Shown here piece after piece: positions 1 to 7,176 of a DNA stretch of 64,000 bases; position 1 is the stretch's first letter, and each line of letters begins with the position of its first letter. The notes beneath the pieces are model-generated. The model saw nothing but the letters and a program-made list of their open reading frames with translations, did no database searches and was not told the DNA's origin. The stretch lies in the NCBI RefSeq assembly GCF_030160835.1, contig NZ_BSPC01000075.1, forward strand, positions 1 through 64,000, in the 5' to 3' direction. A program made the position numbers and the translations under genes. This stretch comes from Labrys miyagiensis (lineage in GTDB: Bacteria; Pseudomonadota; Alphaproteobacteria; Rhizobiales; Labraceae).

Positions 1-81
1 TTAAAACACCAATCAGTCGTCTCAATTTAACCGGGAACAACCTCATGACAATCCACATCTAGCGATTCCTTAGTCGGATGG

Positions 82-118
82 TTGCGTGATGGCGTTCCAA
101 AGGTATATACGTCGTATA
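82..118 (+). promoter_or_regulatory. Toxin-antitoxin promoter and operator
   Basis: A candidate -35 (TTGCGT, 82-87) and -10 (TATATA, 104-109) are 16 bases apart. The -10 overlaps a perfect 6-1-6 palindrome, TATACGTCGTATA (106-118), that ends 18 bases before the antitoxin start codon. Ribbon-helix-helix antitoxins usually repress their own operon through such a palindrome, so autoregulation is inferred. Confidence 0.55.
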
Positions 119-136
119 GATCGATGGAGGTTCGCC

Positions 137-436
137 ATGTCGAAGGAGACCATGTTCACGCTGAAGTTGGAGGCCGAGCTTCACAGCGCCTTCATGGCCG
201 AGGCCCAGGCGGCGCATCGCCCGGCCTCCCAGGTCGTCCGCGAGCTCATGCGAGACTTCATCCAGCAGCAACAGGAAGCCCGGGACCACGATGCCTGGTT
301 CCGCGCCGAGGTGGAGCAGGGCATGCGTGAAGCGGACGACCCCAATGTGAGGCGTGTTGCCCAGGAAGACGTCACGAACAACTGGCGGCGTCAGCGCGCT
401 GAATTGATTGAGCGCGCGGGCAGGAAATCTCGGTGA
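137..436 (+). CDS. Ribbon-helix-helix antitoxin, ParD/CopG-like
   Basis: Predicted antitoxin of 99 residues. Residues 5-40 (FTLKLEAELHSAF onward, then ASQVVRELMRDF) look like a ribbon-helix-helix fold: a short beta strand, then two helices. The rest is a charged tail (HDAWFRAEVEQGM) of the kind that wraps around a ParE/RelE toxin. The ATG at 137 is chosen because GGAGG lies 6 bases upstream and the longer in-frame extension is rich in arginine and unlike the family. The stop overlaps the toxin start (GTGA), so the two are probably translationally coupled. It should bind and neutralise the toxin and repress the shared promoter; both are inferred from family behaviour. Confidence 0.85.
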   Translation: MSKETMFTLKLEAELHSAFMAEAQAAHRPASQVVRELMRDFIQQQQEARDHDAWFRAEVEQGMREADDPNVRRVAQEDVTNNWRRQRAELIERAGRKSR

Positions 437-717
437 GAATTGAATGGCTGCCGATCGCGGAGGAAAGCCGGGAAGGTCAACTGGCCCATATCGCTGAACG
501 CAGCCCCTGGGCCGCCATCGACATGGGCGACATGATCGAAGCTGCCGTTCTCCGGTTGGCCGATCACCCTCATCTCGGGAGATTGGGTCGGGTCGCTGGC
601 ACCCGTGAATTGGTTGTGGGTGGCACCCCCTACATTGTCGCCTACAGGGTCGAAGAAGAGGCTGTCGTAATCCTTCGTCTCCTGCACGGCAAACAGCGCT
701 GGCCGTCAGCCCTTTAA
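433..717 (+). CDS. RelE/ParE-family toxin
   Basis: Toxin of 94 residues, starting at a GTG that overlaps the antitoxin stop codon. The C-terminal half has the usual ParE/RelE pattern: GTRELVV, then PYIVAYRV, then VVILRLLHGKQRWP. Family members fold as a small RNase-like alpha/beta domain; RelE types cut mRNA on the ribosome and ParE types poison DNA gyrase. The sequence here is closer in style to ParE (TRELVV...YIVAYRV), but the target cannot be settled by reading. The gene appears intact. No other gene of a mobile element is nearby, so this looks like a lone chromosomal module. Confidence 0.87.
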   Translation: MRIEWLPIAEESREGQLAHIAERSPWAAIDMGDMIEAAVLRLADHPHLGRLGRVAGTRELVVGGTPYIVAYRVEEEAVVILRLLHGKQRWPSAL

Positions 718-846
718 GTTTTGCTGCGGCCTCGTCTCTGCAGAAATCAGGTACGCATGCATTTTATCGCAAACATATCGAGCCGTGGCTTGAACCAAAA
801 GCTCAACCGTTTCACCATATTCGCAAGATCATTAAGGTAACTATCT

Positions 847-2265
847 ATGGCTGCTGAGATTTCCTCCGACCTTCTGGCCCGCTTTGCCGCTATCGTCGGC
901 GCCAAATACGCCATCTCCGACATCAACGACCAGCAGCCCTACCTCAAGGAATGGCGCGACCGCTATCACGGCAGGACGCCGCTGGTGCTGCTGCCCGGAT
1001 CAGTGGAGGAGGTCTCCGCCATCCTCAAGCTCGCCGATGAGACCGGCACCTCGATCGTGCCGCAGGGCGGCAATACCGGACTGGTCGGCGGGCAAGTGCC
1101 GCATGCCACCGGCAATGAGCTGCTGGTCTCCCTGAAGCGGCTCGACAAGGTCAGGGCCGCCGATCCCGACAGCAACACGCTCGACGTCGAGGCCGGCGTC
1201 ACGCTGCAGCGGGTGCAGGAGGCAGCGGATGGAGTCGGGCGCTTCTTCCCGCTCTCGCTGCCCTCGGAGGGGAGCTGCACTATCGGCGGCAATATCGGCA
1301 CCAATGCCGGCGGCACCGGCGTGATCGCCTATGGCAACACGCGCGATCTCATCCTCGGCCTGGAGGTGGTGCTGCCAGGCGGGCGCATCTGGCATGGCAT
1401 GCGCCATCTGCGCAAGGACAACACCGGCTATGATCTCAGGAACCTCTTCATCGGCGCGGAGGGCACGCTCGGCATCGTCACCGCCGCGGTGGTGAAGATC
1501 TTCCCCAAGCCCCGCTCGGTGGGCACCGCCTTCATCGGGGTCGACAGCCCGGCGGACGCCCTCAACCTCCTGCATGAGGCGCGGGCGAATGGCGGCGGCA
1601 CGGTCACCGCCTTCGAGCTGATGCCACGCCTCGGCATCGACTTCGTGGTGCGCCACGTATCGGATGCCCGCGATCCCATCGCAGAGAAATATCCCTGGTA
1701 CGTGCTGCTGGAAGTGTCCACCCAGTCGGAGGAGGGCGTAGGCGACGCCCTGGAAGGCATGCTGATGGCGGCCTATGAGAAGGGCTATGCCGGGGATGCG
1801 GTGATCGCGTCGTCGCTGGAGCAGGCCGCCGATTTCTGGCGCCTGCGCGAGCAATTGTCGGAAACGCAGAAATTCGAGGGCGGCTCGATCAAGCACGACG
1901 TTTCCGTGCCGATCCGCCTGGTGCCTGCCTTCCTCGACAAGGCGATCGCCGCGGTGGAGGCCTTCATCCCCGGCTGCCGTCCGCTGCCCTTCGGCCATCT
2001 CGGTGACGGCAACATCCATTTCAACGTCTCGCAGCCCGTCGGCGGCGACAAGAAGGAATTCCTTGCCAAATGGGAGGCCACCAACGAGGTGGTGCACGCC
2101 ATCGTCGCCGAGTTCCACGGCTCGATCTCGGCTGAGCACGGCATCGGCCAGGCGAAGCGCGCCCTGTTGCCGGGGGTGAAGGACCCGGTGGAGATGGAGA
2201 TGATGCGGGCGATCAAGGCGACGCTCGATCCCAAGGGCATCATGAACCCGGGCAAGGTGCTGTAG
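847..2265 (+). CDS. FAD-binding dehydrogenase, D-2-hydroxyacid (GlcD/D2HGDH) type
   Basis: Flavoenzyme of 472 residues that should oxidise a D-2-hydroxy acid (2-hydroxyglutarate or lactate are family examples) and pass electrons to a membrane or soluble acceptor. The FAD-binding PCMH part shows PQGGNTGLVGG (72-82) and PSEGSCTIGGNIGTNAGG (139-156). The FAD-oxidase C-terminal domain has GHLGDGNIHFN near 383 and SAEHGIG near 428, which hold the substrate and metal site in this family. It ends in the typical LDPKGIMNPGKVL. Length is normal. It stands alone; the next gene, a BKACE-family enzyme, begins 95 bases downstream and could share a transcript. Substrate is not determined. Confidence 0.9.
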   Translation: MAAEISSDLLARFAAIVGAKYAISDINDQQPYLKEWRDRYHGRTPLVLLPGSVEEVSAILKLADETGTSIVPQGGNTGLVGGQVPHATGNELLVSLKRLDKVRAADPDSNTLDVEAGVTLQRVQEAADGVGRFFPLSLPSEGSCTIGGNIGTNAGGTGVIAYGNTRDLILGLEVVLPGGRIWHGMRHLRKDNTGYDLRNLFIGAEGTLGIVTAAVVKIFPKPRSVGTAFIGVDSPADALNLLHEARANGGGTVTAFELMPRLGIDFVVRHVSDARDPIAEKYPWYVLLEVSTQSEEGVGDALEGMLMAAYEKGYAGDAVIASSLEQAADFWRLREQLSETQKFEGGSIKHDVSVPIRLVPAFLDKAIAAVEAFIPGCRPLPFGHLGDGNIHFNVSQPVGGDKKEFLAKWEATNEVVHAIVAEFHGSISAEHGIGQAKRALLPGVKDPVEMEMMRAIKATLDPKGIMNPGKVL

Positions 2266-2360
2266 GGCGGCCTCAACATCGTATCGCCTCATATGGACGC
2301 CATATCACGCTTGCCTTCTTGCCGGAAAAGGCGAGCAGTTGCAGTAATGAGAGACGTCCC

Positions 2361-3080
2361 ATGTTGCAGGCATGTCTGAACGGTAACCGCAAGCGTGGCT
2401 TTCATCCGGCGATTGCCTGCACCCCGGCCGAGCTTGCAACCGATGCGCGGGCCGCCATCGAGGCCGGTGCCGAGGAACTCCATGTGCATCCGCGCGGGCA
2501 TGACGGCGAGCAGAGCCTGGAGCCACATGATGTCGGCAATGCATTGCTGGCCATCCGCGAGAGCGTGCCGGGCGTTCCCGTCGGCATTTCCACCCTGTGG
2601 GACATCACGCCTGGCGGCCGGGCGCGGCAAGCGCCGATACGCGAATGGCGTGTGTTGCCCGACTACGTCTCCATCAATCTCATCGAGGAGGACGCGCCGG
2701 AGATCATGGCGCTGATGATCCGCCGCGGCATCGGCATCGAGGCGGGGCTGTGGTCGGTGGCCGACGCCCTGCGCTTCGTGGCACTGCCTTCGGCCGAGCG
2801 CTGCCTGCGCATCCTGGTCGAGATCAACGAACAGGATATCGAGGCGGGCCTGCATGTGGCGCGCGACATCCTCGCCGTCATCAGGAATGCCGGCCTGGAT
2901 CTGCCGATCCTCCTGCACGGCGCCGACAGGACGATGTGGCCCATCCATGAGGAAGCGCTGAAGCGGGGCCTCGATCGGCGTATCGGCCTGGAGGACGGCG
3001 TCACGCTACCGGACGGCAAGCTCGCGGCCGACAACGCCGAATTGTTGCGCATGGCTGTGTCCCTGGCCGGGCAGGCTTGA
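2361..3080 (+). CDS. Beta-keto acid cleavage enzyme (BKACE, DUF849 family)
   Basis: Family members use zinc and acetyl-CoA to split a beta-keto acid into acetoacetate and an acyl-CoA; 3-keto-5-aminohexanoate cleavage in lysine fermentation is the type reaction. The start matches the family: LQACLNGNRKR, then EELHVHPRG, whose two histidines are the usual zinc ligands. GIEAGLWSV and LLHGADRTMWP follow in the expected order. At 239 residues it is shorter than the classical enzymes of about 270-310, but no motif is obviously missing. ATG 2361 is preferred over an upstream in-frame ATG because homology begins at MLQACLNGN. The substrate is unknown, and the neighbours give no lysine-fermentation context. 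Confidence 0.82.
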   Translation: MLQACLNGNRKRGFHPAIACTPAELATDARAAIEAGAEELHVHPRGHDGEQSLEPHDVGNALLAIRESVPGVPVGISTLWDITPGGRARQAPIREWRVLPDYVSINLIEEDAPEIMALMIRRGIGIEAGLWSVADALRFVALPSAERCLRILVEINEQDIEAGLHVARDILAVIRNAGLDLPILLHGADRTMWPIHEEALKRGLDRRIGLEDGVTLPDGKLAADNAELLRMAVSLAGQA

Positions 3081-3086
3081 GGACCT

Positions 3087-3308
3087 TCAGTCGTCGTCCT
3101 GGACATCCCGGCTCAGGCAGCCGCCCTGGCGATGCACGCCGCTATGCTGCGCGTCCGGCGCATTCACGCTGGCGCCATAGCTGTGCGTGCACAAGGTCTC
3201 GCCGCGATCATCGGCGCTGTAGCTGGCGCTGCCGACACTCACGCCGGCCGAGCATCCGGCAAGGGCGAAAGCGAGGAGCAGGGCTGTCACGGCTGGAATG
3301 GCCTTCAT
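3087..3308 (-). CDS. Small predicted lipoprotein
   Basis: A 73-residue protein with a lipoprotein signal peptide: basic start, hydrophobic run (PAVTALLLAFALAGC) and lipobox LAGC with the lipidated cysteine at 19. The mature part is short, polar and contains three further cysteines (TLCTH, GGCLS). It lies tail-to-tail with the BKACE gene. No family was recognised, so only the envelope location is predicted. Small lipoproteins of this shape are common in Hyphomicrobiales. Confidence 0.7.
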   Translation of the reverse strand: MKAIPAVTALLLAFALAGCSAGVSVGSASYSADDRGETLCTHSYGASVNAPDAQHSGVHRQGGCLSRDVQDDD

Positions 3309-3323
3309 GATTGTCCTTGTCTT

Positions 3324-3998
3324 TCATGTGCTTCGGGAGGGAACCTCATCCTGGATATGCGGTCCGTCATTCTCGGCTCTGTTGACATGGGGGGCGATGC
3401 GCACGAGTTCAAGCAGATCCTCGGGGGGCGGGCGCAGCAGTTCTGCAGCTTCCTCCGGCTTGGCGAGCGGATCGAGCCAGAGCGCCGCCGCCTCGCGCGC
3501 GATCAACACCGGGCTGCGCTCGCTGATCGCCGCCAGCGTGCCGTTTGCATCGGTGGTCAGGAGGCCGACCGTGTCGATCTCGCTGCCATCCATGCCCGAC
3601 CATGTCTCCCAGATCGCAGCGAGGGCGAGCAGGCCGCGATCGGGCCGGCGCAGCAGGAAGGGCTGCTTTGTCCGGCCCGCATTCTGCCACTGGTAGAAGG
3701 CGTCGGCCGGCAACAGACAGCGCCGGCGCACGAAGGCGTTGCGGAAGGAGGGCTTCTCCTGCACCGTCTCGGAGCGGATGTTGATCATGAGGGGATAGCT
3801 GGCGGTATCCTTGATGAAGGCGGGAATGAAGCCCCAGCGCATCAGGGTGAAGTGCCGCGCCGAGAAATCGGCATGCACCACCGCCACCGGCTGGCTCGGC
3901 GCGATGTTGTAGCGCGGCGGAAAGTCCGGCTCCTCGGCATAGCCGAACCAGTGCCGTACCTCCTGCGGCGAATGGGTGAGTGCAAAACGGCCAGTCAT
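3324..3998 (-). CDS. SRAP (YedK/HMCES) homologue with a degenerate active site
   Basis: A 224-residue SRAP-family protein. Active members cap abasic sites in single-stranded DNA by linking the alpha-amine and thiol of Cys2 to the sugar. The fold motifs are present: GRFALT at the start, PRYNIAPSQPV, RWGFIPAF, NIRSETVQEKPSF (73 onward), RRRCLLPADAF and VNRAENDGP. However, the invariant Cys2 is Thr (ATG ACT GGC CGT TTT), the glutamate of the usual GFYEW is Gln103 (AFYQW), and the histidine of the usual IHDRMP is Ser159 (ISERSP). Asn73 and Arg75 are kept. It could bind DNA without the normal cross-link, or use Thr2 differently. It is divergent from the Nudix gene. Confidence 0.88.
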   Translation of the reverse strand: MTGRFALTHSPQEVRHWFGYAEEPDFPPRYNIAPSQPVAVVHADFSARHFTLMRWGFIPAFIKDTASYPLMINIRSETVQEKPSFRNAFVRRRCLLPADAFYQWQNAGRTKQPFLLRRPDRGLLALAAIWETWSGMDGSEIDTVGLLTTDANGTLAAISERSPVLIAREAAALWLDPLAKPEEAAELLRPPPEDLLELVRIAPHVNRAENDGPHIQDEVPSRST

Positions 3999-4046
3999 CG
4001 TCTCAATGCTGTTGCCTGGGAGCCCGCTGCCGCGAATAGTGTCGCC

Positions 4047-4484
4047 ATGACAGATGCCAGCCGATCCTACCCCTCCCGTCCGATTCTCGCAGCCAGTGTC
4101 GCCATCTTCCGGGACGGCAAGGTGCTGCTCGGCGAACGGGCGCGCTCGCCAGGGCAGGGGTTGTTCTCGCTGCCGGGCGGGGTGGTCGAACTTGGCGAGA
4201 CGCTGGAAGAGGCGGCGCGGCGGGAGGTGCGGGAGGAAACGGGGCTCGAGGTCGAAATCGCCGGCTTCGTGCGGCACAACGAAGTTGTCTATCGCGACGA
4301 GGCCGGGGCGGTGCACCGGCACTTCGTCATCGCCGTCTTCGCCGCCCTCTCCCGTGAGGGCGAGCCCCGGATCAGCGAGGAGACCCTCGCCTTTCGCTGG
4401 GCCGATCCCGCCACCCTCGACGGTCTGCCGGTGACTGATCGGCTGGCCGACATCGTTGCCGCCGCCAGGGCTGTGCTGTCATGA
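4047..4484 (+). CDS. Nudix hydrolase
   Basis: A 145-residue Nudix protein that hydrolyses nucleoside diphosphates linked to another group, through a metal-bound Nudix box. The box is complete: Gly45, Glu51, then REVREETGL (59-67), matching Gx5Ex7REUxEExGU. The N-terminus (RPILAASVAIFRDGKVLLGERAR) and VYRDEAGAVHRHFVIAVFAA resemble ADP-ribose pyrophosphatase/MutT-like members of Hyphomicrobiales. ATG 4047 is taken because the domain begins right after it; a longer in-frame reading upstream runs antisense to the SRAP gene. Its last bases overlap the next start (ATGA), a pairing with TIGR02301 seen in related genomes. Substrate unknown. Confidence 0.9.
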   Translation: MTDASRSYPSRPILAASVAIFRDGKVLLGERARSPGQGLFSLPGGVVELGETLEEAARREVREETGLEVEIAGFVRHNEVVYRDEAGAVHRHFVIAVFAALSREGEPRISEETLAFRWADPATLDGLPVTDRLADIVAAARAVLS

Positions 4485-4879
4485 GGCGCCGCCTTCTTCC
4501 GGCGCTCGCCGTGGCGGTTTTCCTCGCGCCGCTGGCCGCGACGGCGCAGACGGCGCCACCCCCGGCAGGTCCGCAGAGGCCGGCCTATGAGCCGCAATTG
4601 CTGCGCCTCTCCGAGCTCATGGGCGCGCTGCATTATCTCAGAGCCCTGTGCGGCTTTGCCGATGCACCGGCCTGGCGCGACAAGATGAATGAGCTCATCG
4701 ACGCCCAGGGGCTCGACCAGGCTGGCAAGGAGCGCTACGCAGGTGCCTTCAACCGCGGCTACCGCGCCTATAGCGAAACCTACCGCAGTTGCAACCAGGC
4801 CGCCGCCAAGGTGATCCGCGACTATCTCGCCGAGAGCGGCGCGATCATCAAGGACCTCGATTCGCGTTATGGCCGTTAA
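4481..4879 (+). CDS. TIGR02301 family secreted protein
   Basis: A 132-residue conserved protein with a signal peptide (residues 1-22, ending ATAQ) and a proline-rich linker. The core has the signature features of TIGR02301: YEPQLLRLSELMGALHYLRALC, then FNRGYRAYSETYRSCN. Two conserved cysteines (in ALCGFAD and RSCNQA) may form a disulfide in the periplasm. It overlaps the Nudix stop by four bases, so both are probably translated from one message. No biochemical function is known for this family to my knowledge; the name is by pattern only. Confidence 0.8.
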   Translation: MRRRLLPALAVAVFLAPLAATAQTAPPPAGPQRPAYEPQLLRLSELMGALHYLRALCGFADAPAWRDKMNELIDAQGLDQAGKERYAGAFNRGYRAYSETYRSCNQAAAKVIRDYLAESGAIIKDLDSRYGR

Positions 4880-4966
4880 CGATTAATTCCGAAGTGTCTA
4901 TTCCTGGGACGCGGAAATGCTATGGTCTGTCTTCGTCCGCGGCAGGGGCCGCGGCAGGAATTCGCC

Positions 4967-5227
4967 ATGTATGATCGCGTCTCCCAGTTGAAACGGCAAT
5001 TTGCGGCCGACGATGCCCGGCGGGCGGCGCTCGACTATCTGCTGCAGGCGTGGGAAGAAGCGATTCTCGACGGCATCGACAGCGATTGCGTGGCCAACGC
5101 GGCCCTGTTCACCGCCTTCAAGGAACTGGTCGCCACCTATGGCGAGGAGCCGGTGGCCCGCTTCGCCGAACGTCTGCCGGAACGCGTGCGCAACGGCGAA
5201 TTCACACCCAAGGGTGTTCATCAATAG
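4967..5227 (+). CDS. Conserved hypothetical protein, 86 residues
   Basis: An 86-residue acidic, helical protein without signal peptide or membrane segment (MYDRVSQLKRQ..., ALDYLLQAWEEAILDGIDSD, NAALFTAFKELVATYGEEPVARFAERLP). The ATG at 4967 follows GGCAGGAA and is favoured over an upstream in-frame ATG at 4922, whose extension is arginine and proline rich. The even helix-forming composition and the third-position GC bias suggest a real gene. It is a separate unit 87 bases after the TIGR02301 gene. No function is proposed. Confidence 0.7.
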   Translation: MYDRVSQLKRQFAADDARRAALDYLLQAWEEAILDGIDSDCVANAALFTAFKELVATYGEEPVARFAERLPERVRNGEFTPKGVHQ

Positions 5228-5349
5228 AACGTGACGGGCACGCCTGTACGGGGCGCGGGACGCCACGCTCGCAATCGCTTTCTTCTGTGGCTAGGGTAGA
5301 GATGGGCGAACGCCATGATTCGCCTGCCTCCGGATTCTGGTGATCGCCC

Positions 5350-6021
5350 ATGCGCCGAATTGCCCTTGCCGTAACCGGCTTCGCTTTGCTGCTCGGTACC
5401 GCGTCCGTCGGTATCACCCAGGCCCTTGCCGCCAATGACGCCACCAAGAATGCCCCCGGCACGCCGCCTTCCGTCAGCACGCAGACGCCGACCACCACGG
5501 TGACGCCGCCCGCCGGCGACTCGTCCGGCGGTGACGACAACGCCGCGTCGCAGACCCCGCCGCAGGTCTTCTACGGCGACGCCGATTTGCCGCCGCCAGT
5601 GAAGGAATTGCGCCAGAAATTGCTGGCCGCGATCAAGACGGGTGAACTGGAATCGCTGCGCCCGATCATCGCCGCCAATGGCGAGACGCCGGAGCTCTCG
5701 GGCGGTGACAGCGACGATCCCATCGCCACGCTGAAGCTGCTGGCCGGCGACCCGAAGGGCCGCGAGATCCTGGCCATCATGGAGGATGTGCTGGAGGCGG
5801 GCTATGTGCATGTCGATGTCGGCACGCCGCAAGAGGCCTATGTCTGGCCCTATTTCGCGCGCTACCCGCTCGACAAGCTGACGGGCCCGCAGATGGTGGA
5901 ACTCTTCCGCCTGATCACCGCCGGCGACTTCCAGGACATGCAGGACAAGGGCGTCTACTCCTTCTACCGCCTCGGCATCAGCCCGGACGGCAAGTGGCAG
6001 TTCTTCGAAGACGGGGATTGA
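5350..6021 (+). CDS. Secreted protein of unknown function
   Basis: A 223-residue predicted periplasmic protein. Residues 1-27 form a signal peptide (FALLLGTASVGITQALA). A low-complexity linker rich in Thr, Pro and Ser follows (to about residue 70), then a compact domain with DLPPPVKELRQKLLAAI, ETPELSGGDSDDPIATLKLLAG, YVWPYFARYPLDKLTGPQ and FYRLGISPDGKWQFFEDGD. The last part, with the aromatic-rich end, resembles conserved hypotheticals of Rhizobiales. The gene stops 6 bases before a palindromic repeat element. No function is assigned. Confidence 0.75.
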   Translation: MRRIALAVTGFALLLGTASVGITQALAANDATKNAPGTPPSVSTQTPTTTVTPPAGDSSGGDDNAASQTPPQVFYGDADLPPPVKELRQKLLAAIKTGELESLRPIIAANGETPELSGGDSDDPIATLKLLAGDPKGREILAIMEDVLEAGYVHVDVGTPQEAYVWPYFARYPLDKLTGPQMVELFRLITAGDFQDMQDKGVYSFYRLGISPDGKWQFFEDGD

Positions 6022-6027
6022 TCTTCC

Positions 6028-6207
6028 CTGGAAGCGCGGACGTCTCGTCCGCTCTTGGAAACGATTCGCCGACCAGAAGTCGTCCAGCGGCCGAGTCACT
6101 CCTGGGACCGCAGGCGAGACGCCTGCGGTCCCAGGAACGTCTCAGCCGTTTCGTTCGATCCTGAAACGCCTTTGGTTCAAGAGCGGACGAGACGTCCGCG
6201 CTCCTAG
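6028..6207. repeat. Palindromic intergenic element with a second element nested in it
   Basis: The outer arms are inverted copies: GAAGCGCGGACGTCTCGTCC near 6031 and its complement GGACGAGACGTCCGCGCTCC near 6185-6204. Inside lies an independent perfect hairpin with a 17-base stem (6100-6116 and 6120-6136, loop AGA). The outer element recurs intact at 54669-54752, where the nested hairpin is absent. It fills the whole gap between a stop codon at 6021 and another at 6209. Confidence 0.85.
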
Positions 6208-6208
6208 C

Positions 6209-7144
6209 CTATGCCTGCATCAGCGTCGCCACATGCACGCCGGTTGAACGCGCCAGCGCGGTGAGGTCGTATCCGCCCTCCAGCACCGAGACGATGCGCC
6301 CGCCAGCGGTTCTGTCGGCGATCTGCATCAGCGCGGAGGTCGCCCAGGCGTAATCCTCCTCCATCAGGTTGAGGCTGCCGAGCGGGTCGCGCGCATGGGC
6401 GTCGAAGCCGGCTGAGATCAGGATCATGTCGGGCGAGAAGTCGAGGATTCGCGGCAGGATCAGCGTGTTCATCGCCTCGCGGAATTCGGCCCCACCCTGA
6501 CCGGCGCGTAGGGGCACGTTGACGATGGTGTCCGCCTCGCCCGTTTCGCTGCGTGCCCCAGTGCCGGGGTAGAGCGGCATCTCGTGGGTCGAGGCATAGA
6601 GTACGCTGGGATCCTTCCAGAAGATCGCCTGCGTACCGTTGCCGTGATGCACGTCGAAATCCATGATGGCGATGCGCTCGGCCCCATGCGCCTTCTGGGC
6701 ATGGCGGGCGGCGACGGCGACATTGTTGAAGAAGCAGAAGCCCATGGCGCGCTTGGGCTCGGCATGGTGGCCGGGTGGGCGGGAGGCTGAAAAGGCGTTC
6801 CTCGCCTTGCCTTCCATCACGCGGTCCACCGCGAGCGTGGCGCCGCCGGCACCCCGCATGGCGGCCTCGAAGCTGCCGGGCGACATCGAGGTGTCGCCGT
6901 CGATCTGCACGAGACCCTCGTCGTCATGCGGGTTCAGGCGCTGCAGCGTCTCGATATAGGTGAGAGGGTGACAGGCTTCGATCGCCTCGAAGGAGGCCTC
7001 GGGCGCAAGCTCACGCTCGAGACTGTCGAACAAGGGATCGGCCAGCATGGCCTCGACCGCCAGGATGCGGTCGACCCTTTCGGGATGCCCTCGCGGCGTC
7101 TCGTGGCGGGAATAGGCCGGATGCGTGACCAGCAGCGTTGTCAT
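6209..7144 (-). CDS. Histone deacetylase-family amidohydrolase
   Basis: A 311-residue zinc amidohydrolase of the arginase/deacetylase fold. Bacterial members remove acetyl groups from polyamines, small amides or protein lysines. The signature is complete: RPPGHH (122-127, catalytic histidines), DFDVHHGNGT (162-171, zinc ligands Asp and His) and SAGFDAH (244-250, third zinc ligand). A VLEGGYDL motif near the C-terminus is also typical. The length fits class II-like bacterial HDACs. It is followed on the same strand order by an SDR and an acyl-CoA dehydrogenase, which does not reveal the substrate. The stop abuts a palindromic repeat. Confidence 0.92.
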   Translation of the reverse strand: MTTLLVTHPAYSRHETPRGHPERVDRILAVEAMLADPLFDSLERELAPEASFEAIEACHPLTYIETLQRLNPHDDEGLVQIDGDTSMSPGSFEAAMRGAGGATLAVDRVMEGKARNAFSASRPPGHHAEPKRAMGFCFFNNVAVAARHAQKAHGAERIAIMDFDVHHGNGTQAIFWKDPSVLYASTHEMPLYPGTGARSETGEADTIVNVPLRAGQGGAEFREAMNTLILPRILDFSPDMILISAGFDAHARDPLGSLNLMEEDYAWATSALMQIADRTAGGRIVSVLEGGYDLTALARSTGVHVATLMQA

Positions 7145-7176
7145 TCAGCGTGAAACCCATTGAATATTCAAAAATA

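Noticed and set aside
1000-2292. Long minus-strand reading frame opposite the FAD dehydrogenase
   Set aside because: It mirrors a strongly supported gene, has histidine/arginine-rich composition with no domain, and arises from the high GC content at third positions.
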